A stretch of DNA of 11,454 bases from Ochromonadaceae sp. CCMP2298 (GCA_026770595.1 MU634556.1:1-11454), one strand, 5' to 3'. Numbered from the stretch's first letter, positions 1-7,904 are shown. Notes: a model not told the origin generated them from the sequence alone. Translations and numbers: made by a program.

Positions 1-1
1 G

Positions 2-316
2 GCCACTCGCGTCGAAACGGCTTACATCGCCCTCCACGTCGGTTACGGCTGCGCTCTCCTCAATTCGCGCCAGCTGCCCAAGAAGAAGGCGGCGCACGTC
101 ACTTTGATCGACGTACACAAAGTTCTGGCACAGGTAAGCATGAAACCCACGACATGGACCGACAACGGCACTCGCCTCCGCGTCACCGCCTACTGCCCCG
201 ACAAGAAAGTGATGGTCCGCACTGACTACCGTTACGGAGGCCGGAAGACACGTGAGCAGGCGGTCTTCAAGGCCCGGTGTCTCAGCCCGGAGTTGGATTT
301 TGTTGCGGTAGTGTGA
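2..316 (+). CDS. C-terminal part of an unknown protein (5' end outside window)
   Basis: The frame is open from the window edge to a TGA at 314-316, so this is probably the 3' end of a gene that begins further left. The visible residues form a plausible mixed alpha/beta sequence with basic and aromatic positions, but I recognise no family. An internal ATG at 140 is preceded by GTAAGC (134-139), which resembles the start signal of other genes here, so a separate 58-residue product starting at 140 is a real alternative. CAGGTAAG at 131-138 also looks like a splice donor, but the frame stays open across it. The stop lies 1 bp before the integrase ATG, so the two genes are tightly packed. Confidence 0.5.
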   Translation, partial: ATRVETAYIALHVGYGCALLNSRQLPKKKAAHVTLIDVHKVLAQVSMKPTTWTDNGTRLRVTAYCPDKKVMVRTDYRYGGRKTREQAVFKARCLSPELDFVAVV

Positions 317-317
317 A

Positions 318-1508
318 ATGGGAAAGAAACTAGAGCCGAAAGTCATCACCGAGTCCGAGCGAGCTGCCGTCAACCAAACATTTGCAAAGACACTGACCGG
401 GGCATCGAAGGTGTGGGAGAAGATGCGCGATGAGGCACTGCGCGACGGAAGGCCCCCCCTCACGCTGAAACAGGTCACTGAGGTCCTCCGTGAGTCGCCG
501 GTATATGTACAAACGGCCCCTCCCCCGAGAGAGAGCAAGGTGAATTATCAGAGCATCGTGGCCAGCGAGAATTTGCGATCGGTTCAATACGATTTATTTT
601 TCCCGGCGAAGGTAAAGGTGCCCGCGTGGCTTTCCGCGATCGACGTGCATTCCCGAAAAGCCTTCATCGTCCCCATGAGTTCCTCCAACTCCAAACGACG
701 AACGGGGGGCCAGATTATGGCCGCGATGGAGACGGTGACGAAGGAGATGGGCGATGTACCCCAAAACATCAATGCCGATCAGGAGTTCAACAGACAGCCC
801 ATGCTCGAATGGTACAAGAAGCACAACATCGTGACCCATTTTTCGGAGCCGACTCAGCTTCATAAAAACGCGGTGGTCGAGCGTCTCCATAAAACCATCA
901 AACAACTGGCTCTCCGGTACTGGACGGCCCTGGAAACAAAGCACGACTTATCGACAAAGGAAATGGCCATGCTGATTGATACGTACAACGAAACACGTCA
1001 CGGTACCACTGGGCGTACTCCCGACCAGATGTGGGACGGGGCGACGTCTCAGCAGCGGGTGACCACGAAGGGGGGTGCGACTGCGACGACTTTCGAGTAC
1101 AAAATTGGACAAAGGGTGCGCACGCTGGCCAAGAAGAGGCCGTATGGAGGGGACGCTTCTCAGGCGACGTGGAGCAACCGGGAGTACGTCATCGAGTCAA
1201 TCGCCGGAAACCGCATCACGCTACATACGCTTTCAGGAGAAACACTGGGACAGACGTACGCCCCGTACCAACTCAAATTCAGCAGTGACGCCGCTGTCGC
1301 CCCCGAAGACACGCGAGCCGACAAGAACGCCGAGGCAAGAGAGGCGGCGGATACGAGGAGGAAGGGGAAGGCGGTGGGGGCGAGGATGCTGGCGAAATCA
1401 GGCGTGGGCGACAAGGAGGTCAGTCTACGCGGACCCATCTCGACGCGCCGGGGGAAGCGGGCTGCAACTTCCACTTCCGCACGGGCTGCCTATCTTGCGT
1501 CAGAATAA
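318..1508 (+). CDS. Retrovirus/polinton-type integrase (DDE, rve fold)
   Basis: A 396-residue protein with an RNase H-like integrase core at about residues 80-245. Candidate catalytic acidic residues are D92 (in QYDLF), D154 (in INADQEF) and E188 (in AVVERLHK), giving D-x33-E between the last two, close to the D-x35-E of retroviral integrases. The text after D92, including AIDVHSRKAFIVP, is typical of the family, as is YNETRHGTTGRTPDQMW after the glutamate. Residues about 258-322 resemble the SH3-like C-terminal DNA-binding domain, followed by a basic, low-complexity tail to 396. I see no HHCC zinc finger at the N terminus. The expected role is joining the element's linear DNA ends to the host chromosome. 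It starts 1 bp after the upstream stop, and its tail overlaps the opposing gene ending at 1420. Confidence 0.9.
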   Translation: MGKKLEPKVITESERAAVNQTFAKTLTGASKVWEKMRDEALRDGRPPLTLKQVTEVLRESPVYVQTAPPPRESKVNYQSIVASENLRSVQYDLFFPAKVKVPAWLSAIDVHSRKAFIVPMSSSNSKRRTGGQIMAAMETVTKEMGDVPQNINADQEFNRQPMLEWYKKHNIVTHFSEPTQLHKNAVVERLHKTIKQLALRYWTALETKHDLSTKEMAMLIDTYNETRHGTTGRTPDQMWDGATSQQRVTTKGGATATTFEYKIGQRVRTLAKKRPYGGDASQATWSNREYVIESIAGNRITLHTLSGETLGQTYAPYQLKFSSDAAVAPEDTRADKNAEAREAADTRRKGKAVGARMLAKSGVGDKEVSLRGPISTRRGKRAATSTSARAAYLASE

Positions 1509-1929
1509 GATGCAGATGGTACATGCTCAGGCCCCTCTTCACCTTGATGCCCTTCGTGCGCAAAAGCATCAGTAGTCTATGCCTCGATGGGATCTTCCCC
1601 ATCTTCCGACAATGCCCGCCGCCGCGCTCAACCTGGAGCCAATGATTCAGTGCATCGTCCCGCTTTTTCACGTACCTCCACCCCCCCCTCATGTAATACA
1701 TATCGATTCGGCGGGGAGAGTAATGTATCCATCCCTCCATGCAATATATGCAATACAGATCGATCTGATAAATTTTGCGATAATACCACTCCACGCATGT
1801 TGTGAACTGGGTAAGCTTTATAAGTGCGAGGGTGGCCACGGGGTGACGCAGTGGCAGGTATGACGCGATGGGCCGCTGCAATTCACGCGGTAGGTCGTCG
1901 ATGAGGGTCCCGACGAAGAGAGGGTGCAT
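1420..1929 (-). CDS. Small F-box-like protein
   Basis: A 169-residue reading frame on the minus strand. Residues 12-34 (DLPRELQRPIASYLPLRHPV) resemble the start of an F-box, whose usual opening is LP.E...I..yLp. The rest is rich in Tyr, Trp, Cys and Arg. F-box proteins recruit targets to SCF ubiquitin ligases, and small ones occur in several eukaryotic DNA viruses; that function here is inference from a short match. The last 30 codons run antisense through the integrase C terminus (1420-1508). The start is supported by an upstream purine stretch (minus strand TAGAGACAAGAGAT) like those before the other minus-strand genes. The gene is divergent from the one at 1980. Confidence 0.5.
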   Translation of the reverse strand: MHPLFVGTLIDDLPRELQRPIASYLPLRHPVATLALIKLTQFTTCVEWYYRKIYQIDLYCIYCMEGWIHYSPRRIDMYYMRGGWRYVKKRDDALNHWLQVERGGGHCRKMGKIPSRHRLLMLLRTKGIKVKRGLSMYHLHLILTQDRQPVRKWKLQPASPGASRWVRVD

Positions 1930-1979
1930 TTTTATCTCTTGTCTCTATTTAAACACAAACCTCCCCCCTCCCCACACAC
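1930..1979. promoter_or_regulatory. Bidirectional promoter gap with TATA-like core
   Basis: Only 50 bp separate the divergent ATGs at 1929 (minus) and 1980 (plus). The gap holds TATTTAAA at 1946-1953, about 27 bp before the plus ATG and 17 bp before the minus ATG. The minus-side sequence TAGAGACAAGAG resembles the leader of the fibre gene (TTAGACAAGAAG). A pyrimidine tract (CCTCCCCCCTCCCC) lies next to the plus start. There is no GTAAG on the plus side, unlike the other divergent gaps. Confidence 0.5.
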
Positions 1980-2609
1980 ATGTACCCCAAGATGACCCTT
2001 CACAAGCAATTGCGCCTGGTCCGCGGTCGGATGCGCGCCGCTCTCGACCAACTGATGGGCGGGACGTGGGACGTGGTCTATGATGGGCGGCGTAGGGAGA
2101 TATTCGTGGGGACGGCCGAGACCCTCCTGGAAGCGGCATGTGGTCCTCAGTGTGTGTCTGTGTACGCCATCCGCCGCCCGGGCCCCCGCCAACTCCACTC
2201 ACTCGACGTGGTGTATCATGTACCAGAATTGACCGATCTAAACTGGGATTTCCATCGACAGATAAGGGGTGTGGTTCACCCGGTGTCGAAGGTCGTCCCC
2301 CCCGAGAGACGCCACGGGCCCCGTAGGATCGTCGCGAGGGGGTTTGGTCCGCTGTCGTTCGTCCTACCCTGTTACCCCATTGATGTGCGCAAAGTGGTGG
2401 GGTTGATGTGGGACTGGGGGCTCAATGATGGACGACACGAGATCGAAATCGAGTGCCCCGAGACTCCCGCGGCTCCCCTGTGTTTTTTTTCAAAGGGGGA
2501 CCGTGGGTGGACATATTCGTACCAGGAGGGAGTTGCTGGAGTTGTTGTGTGCAAGGGGCCAGTGTTTATGCTGAACGAACATAGTCAATGGAGGCGAGAA
2601 AGAGCTTAA
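1980..2609 (+). CDS. Unknown protein, 209 aa
   Basis: I do not recognise this protein. It starts at ATG 1980 (a second in-frame ATG is at 1992) and ends with TAA at 2607-2609. The N terminus is basic and probably helical (residues 6-26). The middle contains aromatic-rich beta-like stretches such as GTWDVVYDGRRREIFVGTAE and LDVVYHVPELTDLNWDFH. No signal peptide, membrane span or zinc motif is visible. Its codon pattern and tight placement between a promoter gap and the zinc-ribbon gene support it as real. It belongs to the left, non-structural part of the element. Confidence 0.6.
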   Translation: MYPKMTLHKQLRLVRGRMRAALDQLMGGTWDVVYDGRRREIFVGTAETLLEAACGPQCVSVYAIRRPGPRQLHSLDVVYHVPELTDLNWDFHRQIRGVVHPVSKVVPPERRHGPRRIVARGFGPLSFVLPCYPIDVRKVVGLMWDWGLNDGRHEIEIECPETPAAPLCFFSKGDRGWTYSYQEGVAGVVVCKGPVFMLNEHSQWRRERA

Positions 2610-2630
2610 ACAGAAAGAAAATCTAAGCCC

Positions 2631-2642
2631 CTACAGTAAAAG
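2631..2642 (+). promoter_or_regulatory. GTAAG-type start signal (variant)
   Basis: CTACAGTAAAAG lies 6-17 bp before the ATG at 2648. It matches the CTA..GTAAG pattern seen at 3080, 7880 and 9741 apart from A for G in the last core position. It may be a late promoter or initiator. Confidence 0.35.
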
Positions 2643-2647
2643 ACAAC

Positions 2648-3088
2648 ATGTGCACTCACTCCAACGACCAGCAATTTGTCGATGGGAATCTGGTGTGCTG
2701 CGATTGTGGGTCGGTCATCTCAGTCGGTCAGCTCGTCAACGAGGGAGACGCACACGCCCCTCTCCGTGTGTCCGCTCGACCCACTCACGGCCCCCGCTAC
2801 GATAGATCAAGGTATTTCATGAAGTGGGTGAAGAGACATAGGACCCTCCCTACAAACGAAGATTATGCTACAGTGGTTGCTTGGTACAGGAGGATTGCAT
2901 CCCACTTCAATCGAACGGTGTGTGTCTCTTCGGATCGAACGTACATCCCCAGTTCGTGCTTCCTGTTTCAAAGGATCTTTACCGATCTGATGGGACTCGC
3001 GTGTACCGAATGCTGTGCCATCAAGAGTCCAGCGGTCGTTGATATGTACATGGGTTGGTGGGTCGATTTCTTGTTTTCACTAGAGTAA
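2648..3088 (+). CDS. Zinc-ribbon protein, possible VLTF3-like transcription factor
   Basis: A 146-residue protein. Its N terminus has a TFIIB-type zinc ribbon: C2, H4, then C17 and C20 in GNLVCCDCGSVIS. The rest is helical, with the pattern YDRSRYFMKWVKRH (about 51-64) and a later segment (YIPSSCFLFQRIFTDLMG, about 100-117) followed by MGWWVDF near the end. This order (zinc ribbon, then F..W-type helix, then a long helical domain) resembles VLTF3 late transcription factors of large DNA viruses and PLVs, which direct RNA polymerase to late promoters. The match is by eye, so the specific family is tentative, while the zinc ribbon is clear. Directly downstream is the capsid block that such a factor would control. 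Confidence 0.55.
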   Translation: MCTHSNDQQFVDGNLVCCDCGSVISVGQLVNEGDAHAPLRVSARPTHGPRYDRSRYFMKWVKRHRTLPTNEDYATVVAWYRRIASHFNRTVCVSSDRTYIPSSCFLFQRIFTDLMGLACTECCAIKSPAVVDMYMGWWVDFLFSLE

Positions 3089-3091
3089 GCA
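3080..3091 (+). promoter_or_regulatory. GTAAG-type start signal before the MCP
   Basis: CTAGAGTAAGCA overlaps the end of the zinc-ribbon gene (stop TAA at 3086-3088) and sits 11-22 bp before the MCP ATG at 3102. It shares the CTA..GTAAG pattern with the signals at 7880 and 9741. Confidence 0.45.
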
Positions 3092-3101
3092 AGCGAATAC
3101 C

Positions 3102-4426
3102 ATGGACTTTCAATCCGTCATGTCATCAGAGGTCCGTTACGATCCTATCAAGTCTCTCGCGGATTGCAAGCGAACCACCCTCACCCTAAACAGCGAAAGT
3201 GGTAAGGTCTTCACGCACCCGGGTCCGTTATTCGCTTTACCGTGCCCCACTTCAGTGGTGGCTTCCTCGACTTCAGTGCCACCTCGATCGTCGGACGCAT
3301 CGCTTGGACAGGCGCCATCATACCTGCACGCCCCTTTGCGCTCCTCGGGAACGGGTACAGTCTATTCGATAACGTCATCACAAGCGTCGGCGGCACTCAG
3401 ATCGAAAATTTGCAGCACCCGAGCCTCTCCCTACAGATGAACCACGAGCTCTTCTCATCCACGGCGGAGCTCTTCGGTCAAAGCTCCCAGTTGTTTCTGG
3501 ACACGTCTGCAGTCAACGCAGGAGGTGTCGTCGCGCGCCTGTTTAACACCGGTGTTGGGCCCGGCCAGTTAGCGGGGTCGTTCGCTCTTCCGCTGATGGG
3601 GTGCCTGGGCGATATGCAGCAGTACATGCCGAGTATTGCCGAGGTCACGGTCGAGCTCACTGTTGCTGACATTCTCGGGCGCAAAATCATCGATCTCATC
3701 CCCGCGACCCCCTCTTTGCCCACCGAATTCAGCATAACCGAAATGTCGCTCGTGGTCAACGTCGTTAAATTCAACGATCCAAGTTACTATGCCCAGATCG
3801 CGTCCGCACCAGTCTCCATACGAACATCGACGACCCTGTACAATTCGTCGCCACTCGCCACGGGGACGACCGGTATCGTCGACATCAATCTGCTCAGCCG
3901 GGCTATGAGTGCCAAGAGGCTGATGTACCGTTTCAGTTCCACGCTCAACGCAGCGACTGGCATTTATAGCAGCAGCAACCCCAATAGCAGGTCTGCCTGT
4001 GTCTATATTGGGACTGAGACGTACCCGAACGTACCCATCCGAACGTCTTTGCCGGCCGCTTGTAAATTTTTTCAGGCGCGCGCGACAGGTTCAGTGAGTT
4101 CACACGCTCACCCAGGATCGCAGACGCACACTAATTTCTGCGCTAGAAACGTAGGAGATGCCCTTCACGCCGTAACTATCGTACCCACCAGCGTAGCGAA
4201 CAGACTGACCACGTCCACCTGGTCATTGGTTATCGATTTGGAGAGTCTGACCAGTGGTAAGGACGATTTGTGGACGGGCACCTCAATCCAGGCGAGTTCG
4301 GCGGCCTTCCTCCGTCTTGAGATCGTCGATCCTTTATCGTGCGTGATGACCGTGCATACCATGACCGTTTGCGATGCCGTCGTCTCGATCGACCCTGTCT
4401 CAGGGACTGCTCGTTTGGTCTACTGA
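3102..4426 (+). CDS. Probable double jelly-roll major capsid protein, with one frame break
   Basis: A gene of about 440 codons in two frames. The first about 40 codons (from ATG 3102) are in one frame; the rest, through TGA 4424-4426, continues in the -1 frame. The switch must fall between 3206 (after a stop in the second frame at 3203-3205) and about 3240, best at the CCCGGG of 3218-3223, as if one base were missing. The long part is beta-rich and shows marks I associate with PLV/polinton capsids: GGTQIE early, SFALPLMGCLGDMQQYMPS in the middle, then a C-terminal STWSLVIDLESLTSG...LWTG region and a final AVVSIDP strand. This protein would form the trimeric shell capsomers. About 440 residues is short for the family. 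The identity is by motif pattern only. Confidence 0.7.
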
Positions 4427-5095
4427 GGCCCTGTAGTACACGACCAATTTCCACGACACTCCTCGAAAGTCAAGAAGGTCTCCTCTCTCGTCGGAAAGCT
4501 CCAGATCTATACGATGGAGGTCGTGGGCATTCTCGATTTGGCTCCACTCGGTCGATTCGTAAAAAATGGGCTCGAAATTTGCGGCTCTCACATCGATGCT
4601 CGCCAGGGTATTCTGACTGGAGTCCCTCGATGCAAAATTTGAAGTGATCACGTTCGTAACGCGGACGTTGATGCTACCAGTGAAGATGAGGTTGGCAGGT
4701 CGATTGAAGACCCCGTTGCTAAAGCCCATGAGGTTTCCGAGAGTCCCTGATACAACCCCGACGACCCCCCCGTACATCCCCGTGCTACTGTCGAAACTGA
4801 GACCGGTCAGGGGTCCAGTCGCCGCCGTCAGAATCGCGGTCAGTAGACTCTGGGCTGTGTACACCCCTACGGCGATAGTTACGATGATGCCGCCCGCGCT
4901 GACCGTGTTGTTACCGGTGCCCACATTGGCCCAAGAGTGCAGGAATCGTGCAGTGGCGACGCGGAGGTAACCCAATCTAGAAAGCGTGTAGTCGTGCATG
5001 TGTAGTCCCTTGAGGTCGAACGATACGGACGAGAGTTTGGACCCGTTGCGCTGCGATGCTGGATCGGGGGTCAAGAAAAGCATATGGGTGCTCAT
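4400..5095 (-). CDS. Minor capsid / penton-like structural protein
   Basis: A 231-residue minus-strand protein. I start it at ATG 5095 because the next gene begins divergently at 5126 and this ATG has the same AGAAGAA leader as the other minus genes. A longer frame up to 5314 exists but would run antisense through that gene. Visible landmarks are a GVYTAQSLLTAIL helix (78-89), SGTLGNLMGFS (116-126), the strand-rich LASIDVRAANFEPIFYE (164-180), and a C-terminal LHRIDLELSDERGDLLDFRG (193-212) then WKLVVYYR. The last pattern (I.L.D..G..ldf.G..w...l) recurs in structural proteins of polintons and related viruses, so a vertex or spike-base role is inferred. Its end overlaps the MCP end by 27 bp, both stopping with TGA. 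Confidence 0.6.
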   Translation of the reverse strand: MSTHMLFLTPDPASQRNGSKLSSVSFDLKGLHMHDYTLSRLGYLRVATARFLHSWANVGTGNNTVSAGGIIVTIAVGVYTAQSLLTAILTAATGPLTGLSFDSSTGMYGGVVGVVSGTLGNLMGFSNGVFNRPANLIFTGSINVRVTNVITSNFASRDSSQNTLASIDVRAANFEPIFYESTEWSQIENAHDLHRIDLELSDERGDLLDFRGVSWKLVVYYRASVDQTSSP

Positions 5096-5125
5096 TTCTT
5101 CTTTCTGTGTTATGGTAAGAACAAC
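5096..5125. promoter_or_regulatory. 30-bp bidirectional promoter
   Basis: Both divergent genes begin at the edges of this gap. On the plus side TTATGGTAAGAA (5110-5121) places GTAAG 11 bp before the ATG. On the minus side the strand reads CTTACCATAACACAGAAAGA then AGAA before the ATG. The layout closely matches the gap at 7138-7165. Confidence 0.6.
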
Positions 5126-5694
5126 ATGGTGCAATTGGGAAGCTTTGTACTCAAAACCAACGATATCAGCGGGGAAGATTCCACGACCGCCGGCCTCAAC
5201 GGCGTCGCGACATACGACAACGAAATCGGAGTCATGAACATCACACGCTCGGACTACCGTTTCAGGGGGATACCCGTTGCAGATATCATGGGGCGCGTCG
5301 CCTTTGAAAAGCACAAATCGATCATTATACGATGTCGACAGATGATGCTATACCACGGCCCAAATCAGGGGTCCCGAACCGAGCAGCAGTGGATGGTCTA
5401 TGTAAGTGGTCACTCACCTAAACGTCCGGAATGGGCATCTGCGGCGGAGGATTGAGCCAAACGCAATTGCTGTGCTTTAAGAAGGACGACACCATGGTTA
5501 ACGCCAACACCGCAGACGATAAAATAATAGAGTATGTAGATCTAGTTTGTACCCCCCAGGCGGCCATGACTTTGCGTTTTCGTTACTACTCCATTGTCAG
5601 TACCGGATCCAACCCCCCCGTGCTCCCCCTCGTTGCTCCGATCACCAGTTACCCCCCCGTCGCCTATGTTTTCACGATCCACAGCGTCGACTAG
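5126..5694 (+). CDS. Second minor capsid-like protein, with one frame break
   Basis: A gene of about 189 codons from ATG 5126 to TAG 5692-5694. The first about 98 codons are in one frame, which would stop at 5453-5455; the sequence then continues in the -1 frame, which is open only from 5422. The switch therefore lies at about 5418-5432, consistent with one lost base at the AAA of 5419-5421. The product looks like a small beta-sandwich: RSDYRFRGIPVADIMGRVAF (41-60), SIIIRCRQMMLYHG, QQWMVYVSG, then ICGGGLSQTQLLCFKKDD, and a C-terminal TLRFRYYSIVS strand. This size and make-up suit a single jelly-roll penton or minor capsid protein, but I cannot name the family. It converges on the fibre gene, sharing CTAG at 5691-5694. 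Confidence 0.55.
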
Positions 5695-7137
5695 AAGGAA
5701 AAGGTGGCCAGTTTGATCTCGACGTCATTACAGTACAGTTTAAGCGATCCCACCCTGTCGAAAACGTTTACGCCGTTCCCGATCCCGTAAATTTGGTAGC
5801 TCGTGCGCGCCATTATGGTTCGTCCATTTGTGTTGTCGATCGTTCTGGTCTGCGCCGCGTTGTCGGTCGATCCCTGCCACGGTCGAGCGCCAGCGATGAT
5901 GACGTAATCGGCATAAAAAAAAACCATTCGGTAACCCGGCCCGAGGATAAATTGATCATCTCTCTTGCCCGCGTTCTTGAGGCTGCAAAAGATTGGATAT
6001 GTGTTGTCAAACTTGAGGTCGCTTTCACCTGCATTGACCATCCAACAACCACACGGCGGCGGCATCACGATCCGTTTCGTGAATAATTCGTTGGCGAAGA
6101 TGCGATTGACCTTCAGCTCGATGTAACTGTCGGTCGGTGGGTAACTAAAATCGTTCTCCGCCTCGCTGTAATTTTGTGAAGTGAATCCCGTCCCAGGCGA
6201 CCCCGAAGTCAACGTCGTACTCACCCCTCCCCCGCCGAAACCCGAAGCGGTTGTGTTCACTTGGAAGCCCTCTTGCGTAGTGAGTGCCCCCGCTGCTCCG
6301 GTCAAGGTGGAGGTCATCGTGACTGAAATGAGGACGCTGTAGACGTCAGTAATAAGGCTGTCTTCTGGGACGAAAACGATTGACGCATTTGTGATGAACA
6401 TGCGCGTCGGGAGCGGCGGACTGTTGGTGGGGTTAGTCGTTCGCGTCGCGGAAAAGGAGCGCGGGAGACCGGTCACACCACATGTTCCCGAGTCCCAAAA
6501 AGCACCATTTTTTGGATGATGTACTGAATAGAAGAGACCGTCATGTTCCAAGTGTTGCTCCCCGAAGTATTGTTCCACGCACGAAACACACACAGAGGGG
6601 TACTGACCGTGACGACGCGGTCGTATTTAGGGTACACCGTATACTCAAGGGCAACCTGACTCGCGGGTGGGTACGCAGCGGTACTCTCAGGGGGGAAATA
6701 GGCGGAGGCGTAGTTGGCGAAAAAGGCTGATTGGGCGAGCGCGGTGGCCATTGAGGTTGTTTGACCCAATCCATCAAGAGCTTCCTGCGTTGCTGCCGAG
6801 ATGGGTTTGGCGAGGTCAGATGTGTTGTCAACGTTGGCTATTCCCAGTGAGGCTCGCGTGGGGGCGGCGGTCTTGTCAAGCTTGAGGTCGAGTGCCGTCT
6901 GAGTTGCAGTGCCGATCACATTAGCCCCCCCCCCTGCAGCGCAAGGATATCAGCCGCATTTCGTGCGATCTGGTCTTCATGGAGTGCTAATTCCTGAGAG
7001 GACAAATTCTCGAAGGAACCGGATGCCGCCTCGATGCCATTCACCGTCAATTGCCCGTCCGCGAGCAACCCCACTCCGTCTGTGATGGCCCTCTGCCCAG
7101 ACATGCTCAGATAAAATTTTGATGCGTTACCAACCAT
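5691..7137 (-). CDS. Fibre / receptor-binding spike protein, with two frame breaks
   Basis: About 480 codons on the minus strand, in three successive frames: 7137 to about 6925, about 6934 to 6510, and about 6513 to 5691. Part 1 has a helical, coiled-coil-like end (about residues 45-70). Part 2 carries a tail-fibre repeat: LDLKLDKTAAPTRASLGIAN, then VDNTSDLAKPIS, then ATQEALDGL, a signature of trimeric phage and viral fibres. Part 3 is beta-rich and Thr/Gly/Ser-rich, with PPPCGCWMV and a tyrosine-rich end, and is likely the outer knob. The breaks coincide with a run of ten C (6925-6934) and a run of six T (6508-6513), both as if one base were missing. The start at 7137 is set by the divergent promoter; a longer frame to 7371 would run antisense through the ATPase. 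Confidence 0.65.
6925..6934. repeat. Ten-base C homopolymer inside the fibre gene
   Basis: C x10 on the plus strand (G x10 in the coding strand) marks the switch from the first to the second frame of the fibre. Such runs are prone to replication slippage, and equally to base-calling errors. Confidence 0.8.
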
Positions 7138-7165
7138 TTCTTCTTGTCTAATGTGTAAGAAAAAG
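7138..7165. promoter_or_regulatory. 28-bp bidirectional promoter (fibre / ATPase)
   Basis: The gap lies between CAT (minus ATG, 7135-7137) and ATG 7166. On the plus strand it holds GTAAGAA (7155-7161), 11 bp before the ATPase ATG. On the minus strand it reads CTTACACATTAGACAAGAAG before the fibre ATG. It is a close relative of 5096-5125. An in-frame ATG at 7151 lies inside it and is the alternative ATPase start. Confidence 0.6.
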
Positions 7166-7885
7166 ATGGCCGCACGCAAAATTGATGCGCCCGTACTCAA
7201 ACGCGTTACAATGACATGTGACCTCCCCTTGAGTGAAAAGCTAGTGGCGTGGCCAGCGATCGACGTCTGCTTCAACCGATTCAATACAACCGTGTACGTC
7301 GGCGGCATGGGCTCGGGGAAAACGACCCTCTGTCTCAGTTTGCTCTCAGGTCCACTGAGGAAGTTGTACACGTATATTTATGTAGCGTGTCCCCCGACAT
7401 CGATGGCGTCGATTAAAGACAGTCCGTTAAAGTGCCTTCCCGGTGAGCAGTTTTTCGACGACCTTAGTCCAGAGGTGGCCGCTCAGTTACTCGAGATGGT
7501 CACTGAAAATAGCGCCAACAATCGATGATCCCTCATTCTTATCGACGACTGCCAGCGGCAATTGAAATCCCCTGAAGTGCTGAAATCGATCATGCACATC
7601 ATAGCCAATCAGCGGCACCTAAAATGCAGTATGATGCTGTTGTGCCAAAACTACATCAGTTGCAGCCCCCGAATCAGAGCAATTGCTAACAATATTCTGG
7701 TATTCAGTGTGTCGAAGAAGCAGCTCTTAACGTTGCGAGAAGAACACATGAGCATTAGCGTGGCTCAGTGGGAGGCGATCACGAAGACCAGTTACCAGAA
7801 ACCACACACATTCCTTCTGTATAACGGACCCGGAATGAGGCTTTTTCGCAACCTCAATGAGGAGATAGACATTCTTTCACTATGA
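7166..7885 (+). CDS. A32/FtsK-type genome-packaging ATPase with an in-frame TGA
   Basis: The frame runs from ATG 7166 (or 7151) to TGA 7883-7885, 240 codons including a premature TGA at 7526-7528 (codon 121). Walker A is GGMGSGKT at residues 46-53, after the short N-terminal region usual in these ATPases. Walker B (LILIDDC, about 123-129) begins just after the premature stop. Later segments, SMMLLCQNY and IRAIANNILVFSVSKK, fit the sensor and arginine-finger region. The protein would pump the genome into the preformed capsid. No frame change is involved: both halves lie in one frame. If the TGA is a true stop, only a 120-residue piece without Walker B is made, and it could not hydrolyse ATP. 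A nonsense mutation, readthrough, or a consensus error are all possible. Confidence 0.85.
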
Positions 7886-7898
7886 GGTAAGACAAGAA
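7880..7898 (+). promoter_or_regulatory. GTAAG-type start signal
   Basis: CTATGAGGTAAGACAAGAA overlaps the ATPase stop and lies just before ATG 7905. It combines the plus-strand GTAAG with the GACAAGAA tract seen before the minus-strand fibre gene. Confidence 0.5.
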
Positions 7899-7904
7899 AA
7901 ACAC

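Noticed and set aside
131-138. CAGGTAAG as a splice donor, and GTAAG before other ATGs as leader introns
   Set aside because: The frame stays open across 131-138, and elsewhere GTAAG lies only 11-19 bp before the ATG, so splicing there would remove the start codon. A start-site signal fits better.
1075-1575. 166-codon plus-strand frame within the integrase region
   Set aside because: It is Arg-rich low complexity in a shifted frame of the integrase, whose own domains are clear.
5096-5314. N-terminal extension of the minus-strand minor capsid gene up to 5314
   Set aside because: It would run antisense through the start of the gene at 5126 and across the promoter gap. The ATG at 5095 has the leader shared by the other minus genes.
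7138-7371. N-terminal extension of the fibre frame up to 7371
   Set aside because: This stretch is antisense to the ATPase, including its Walker A region, and is a shadow of that gene.
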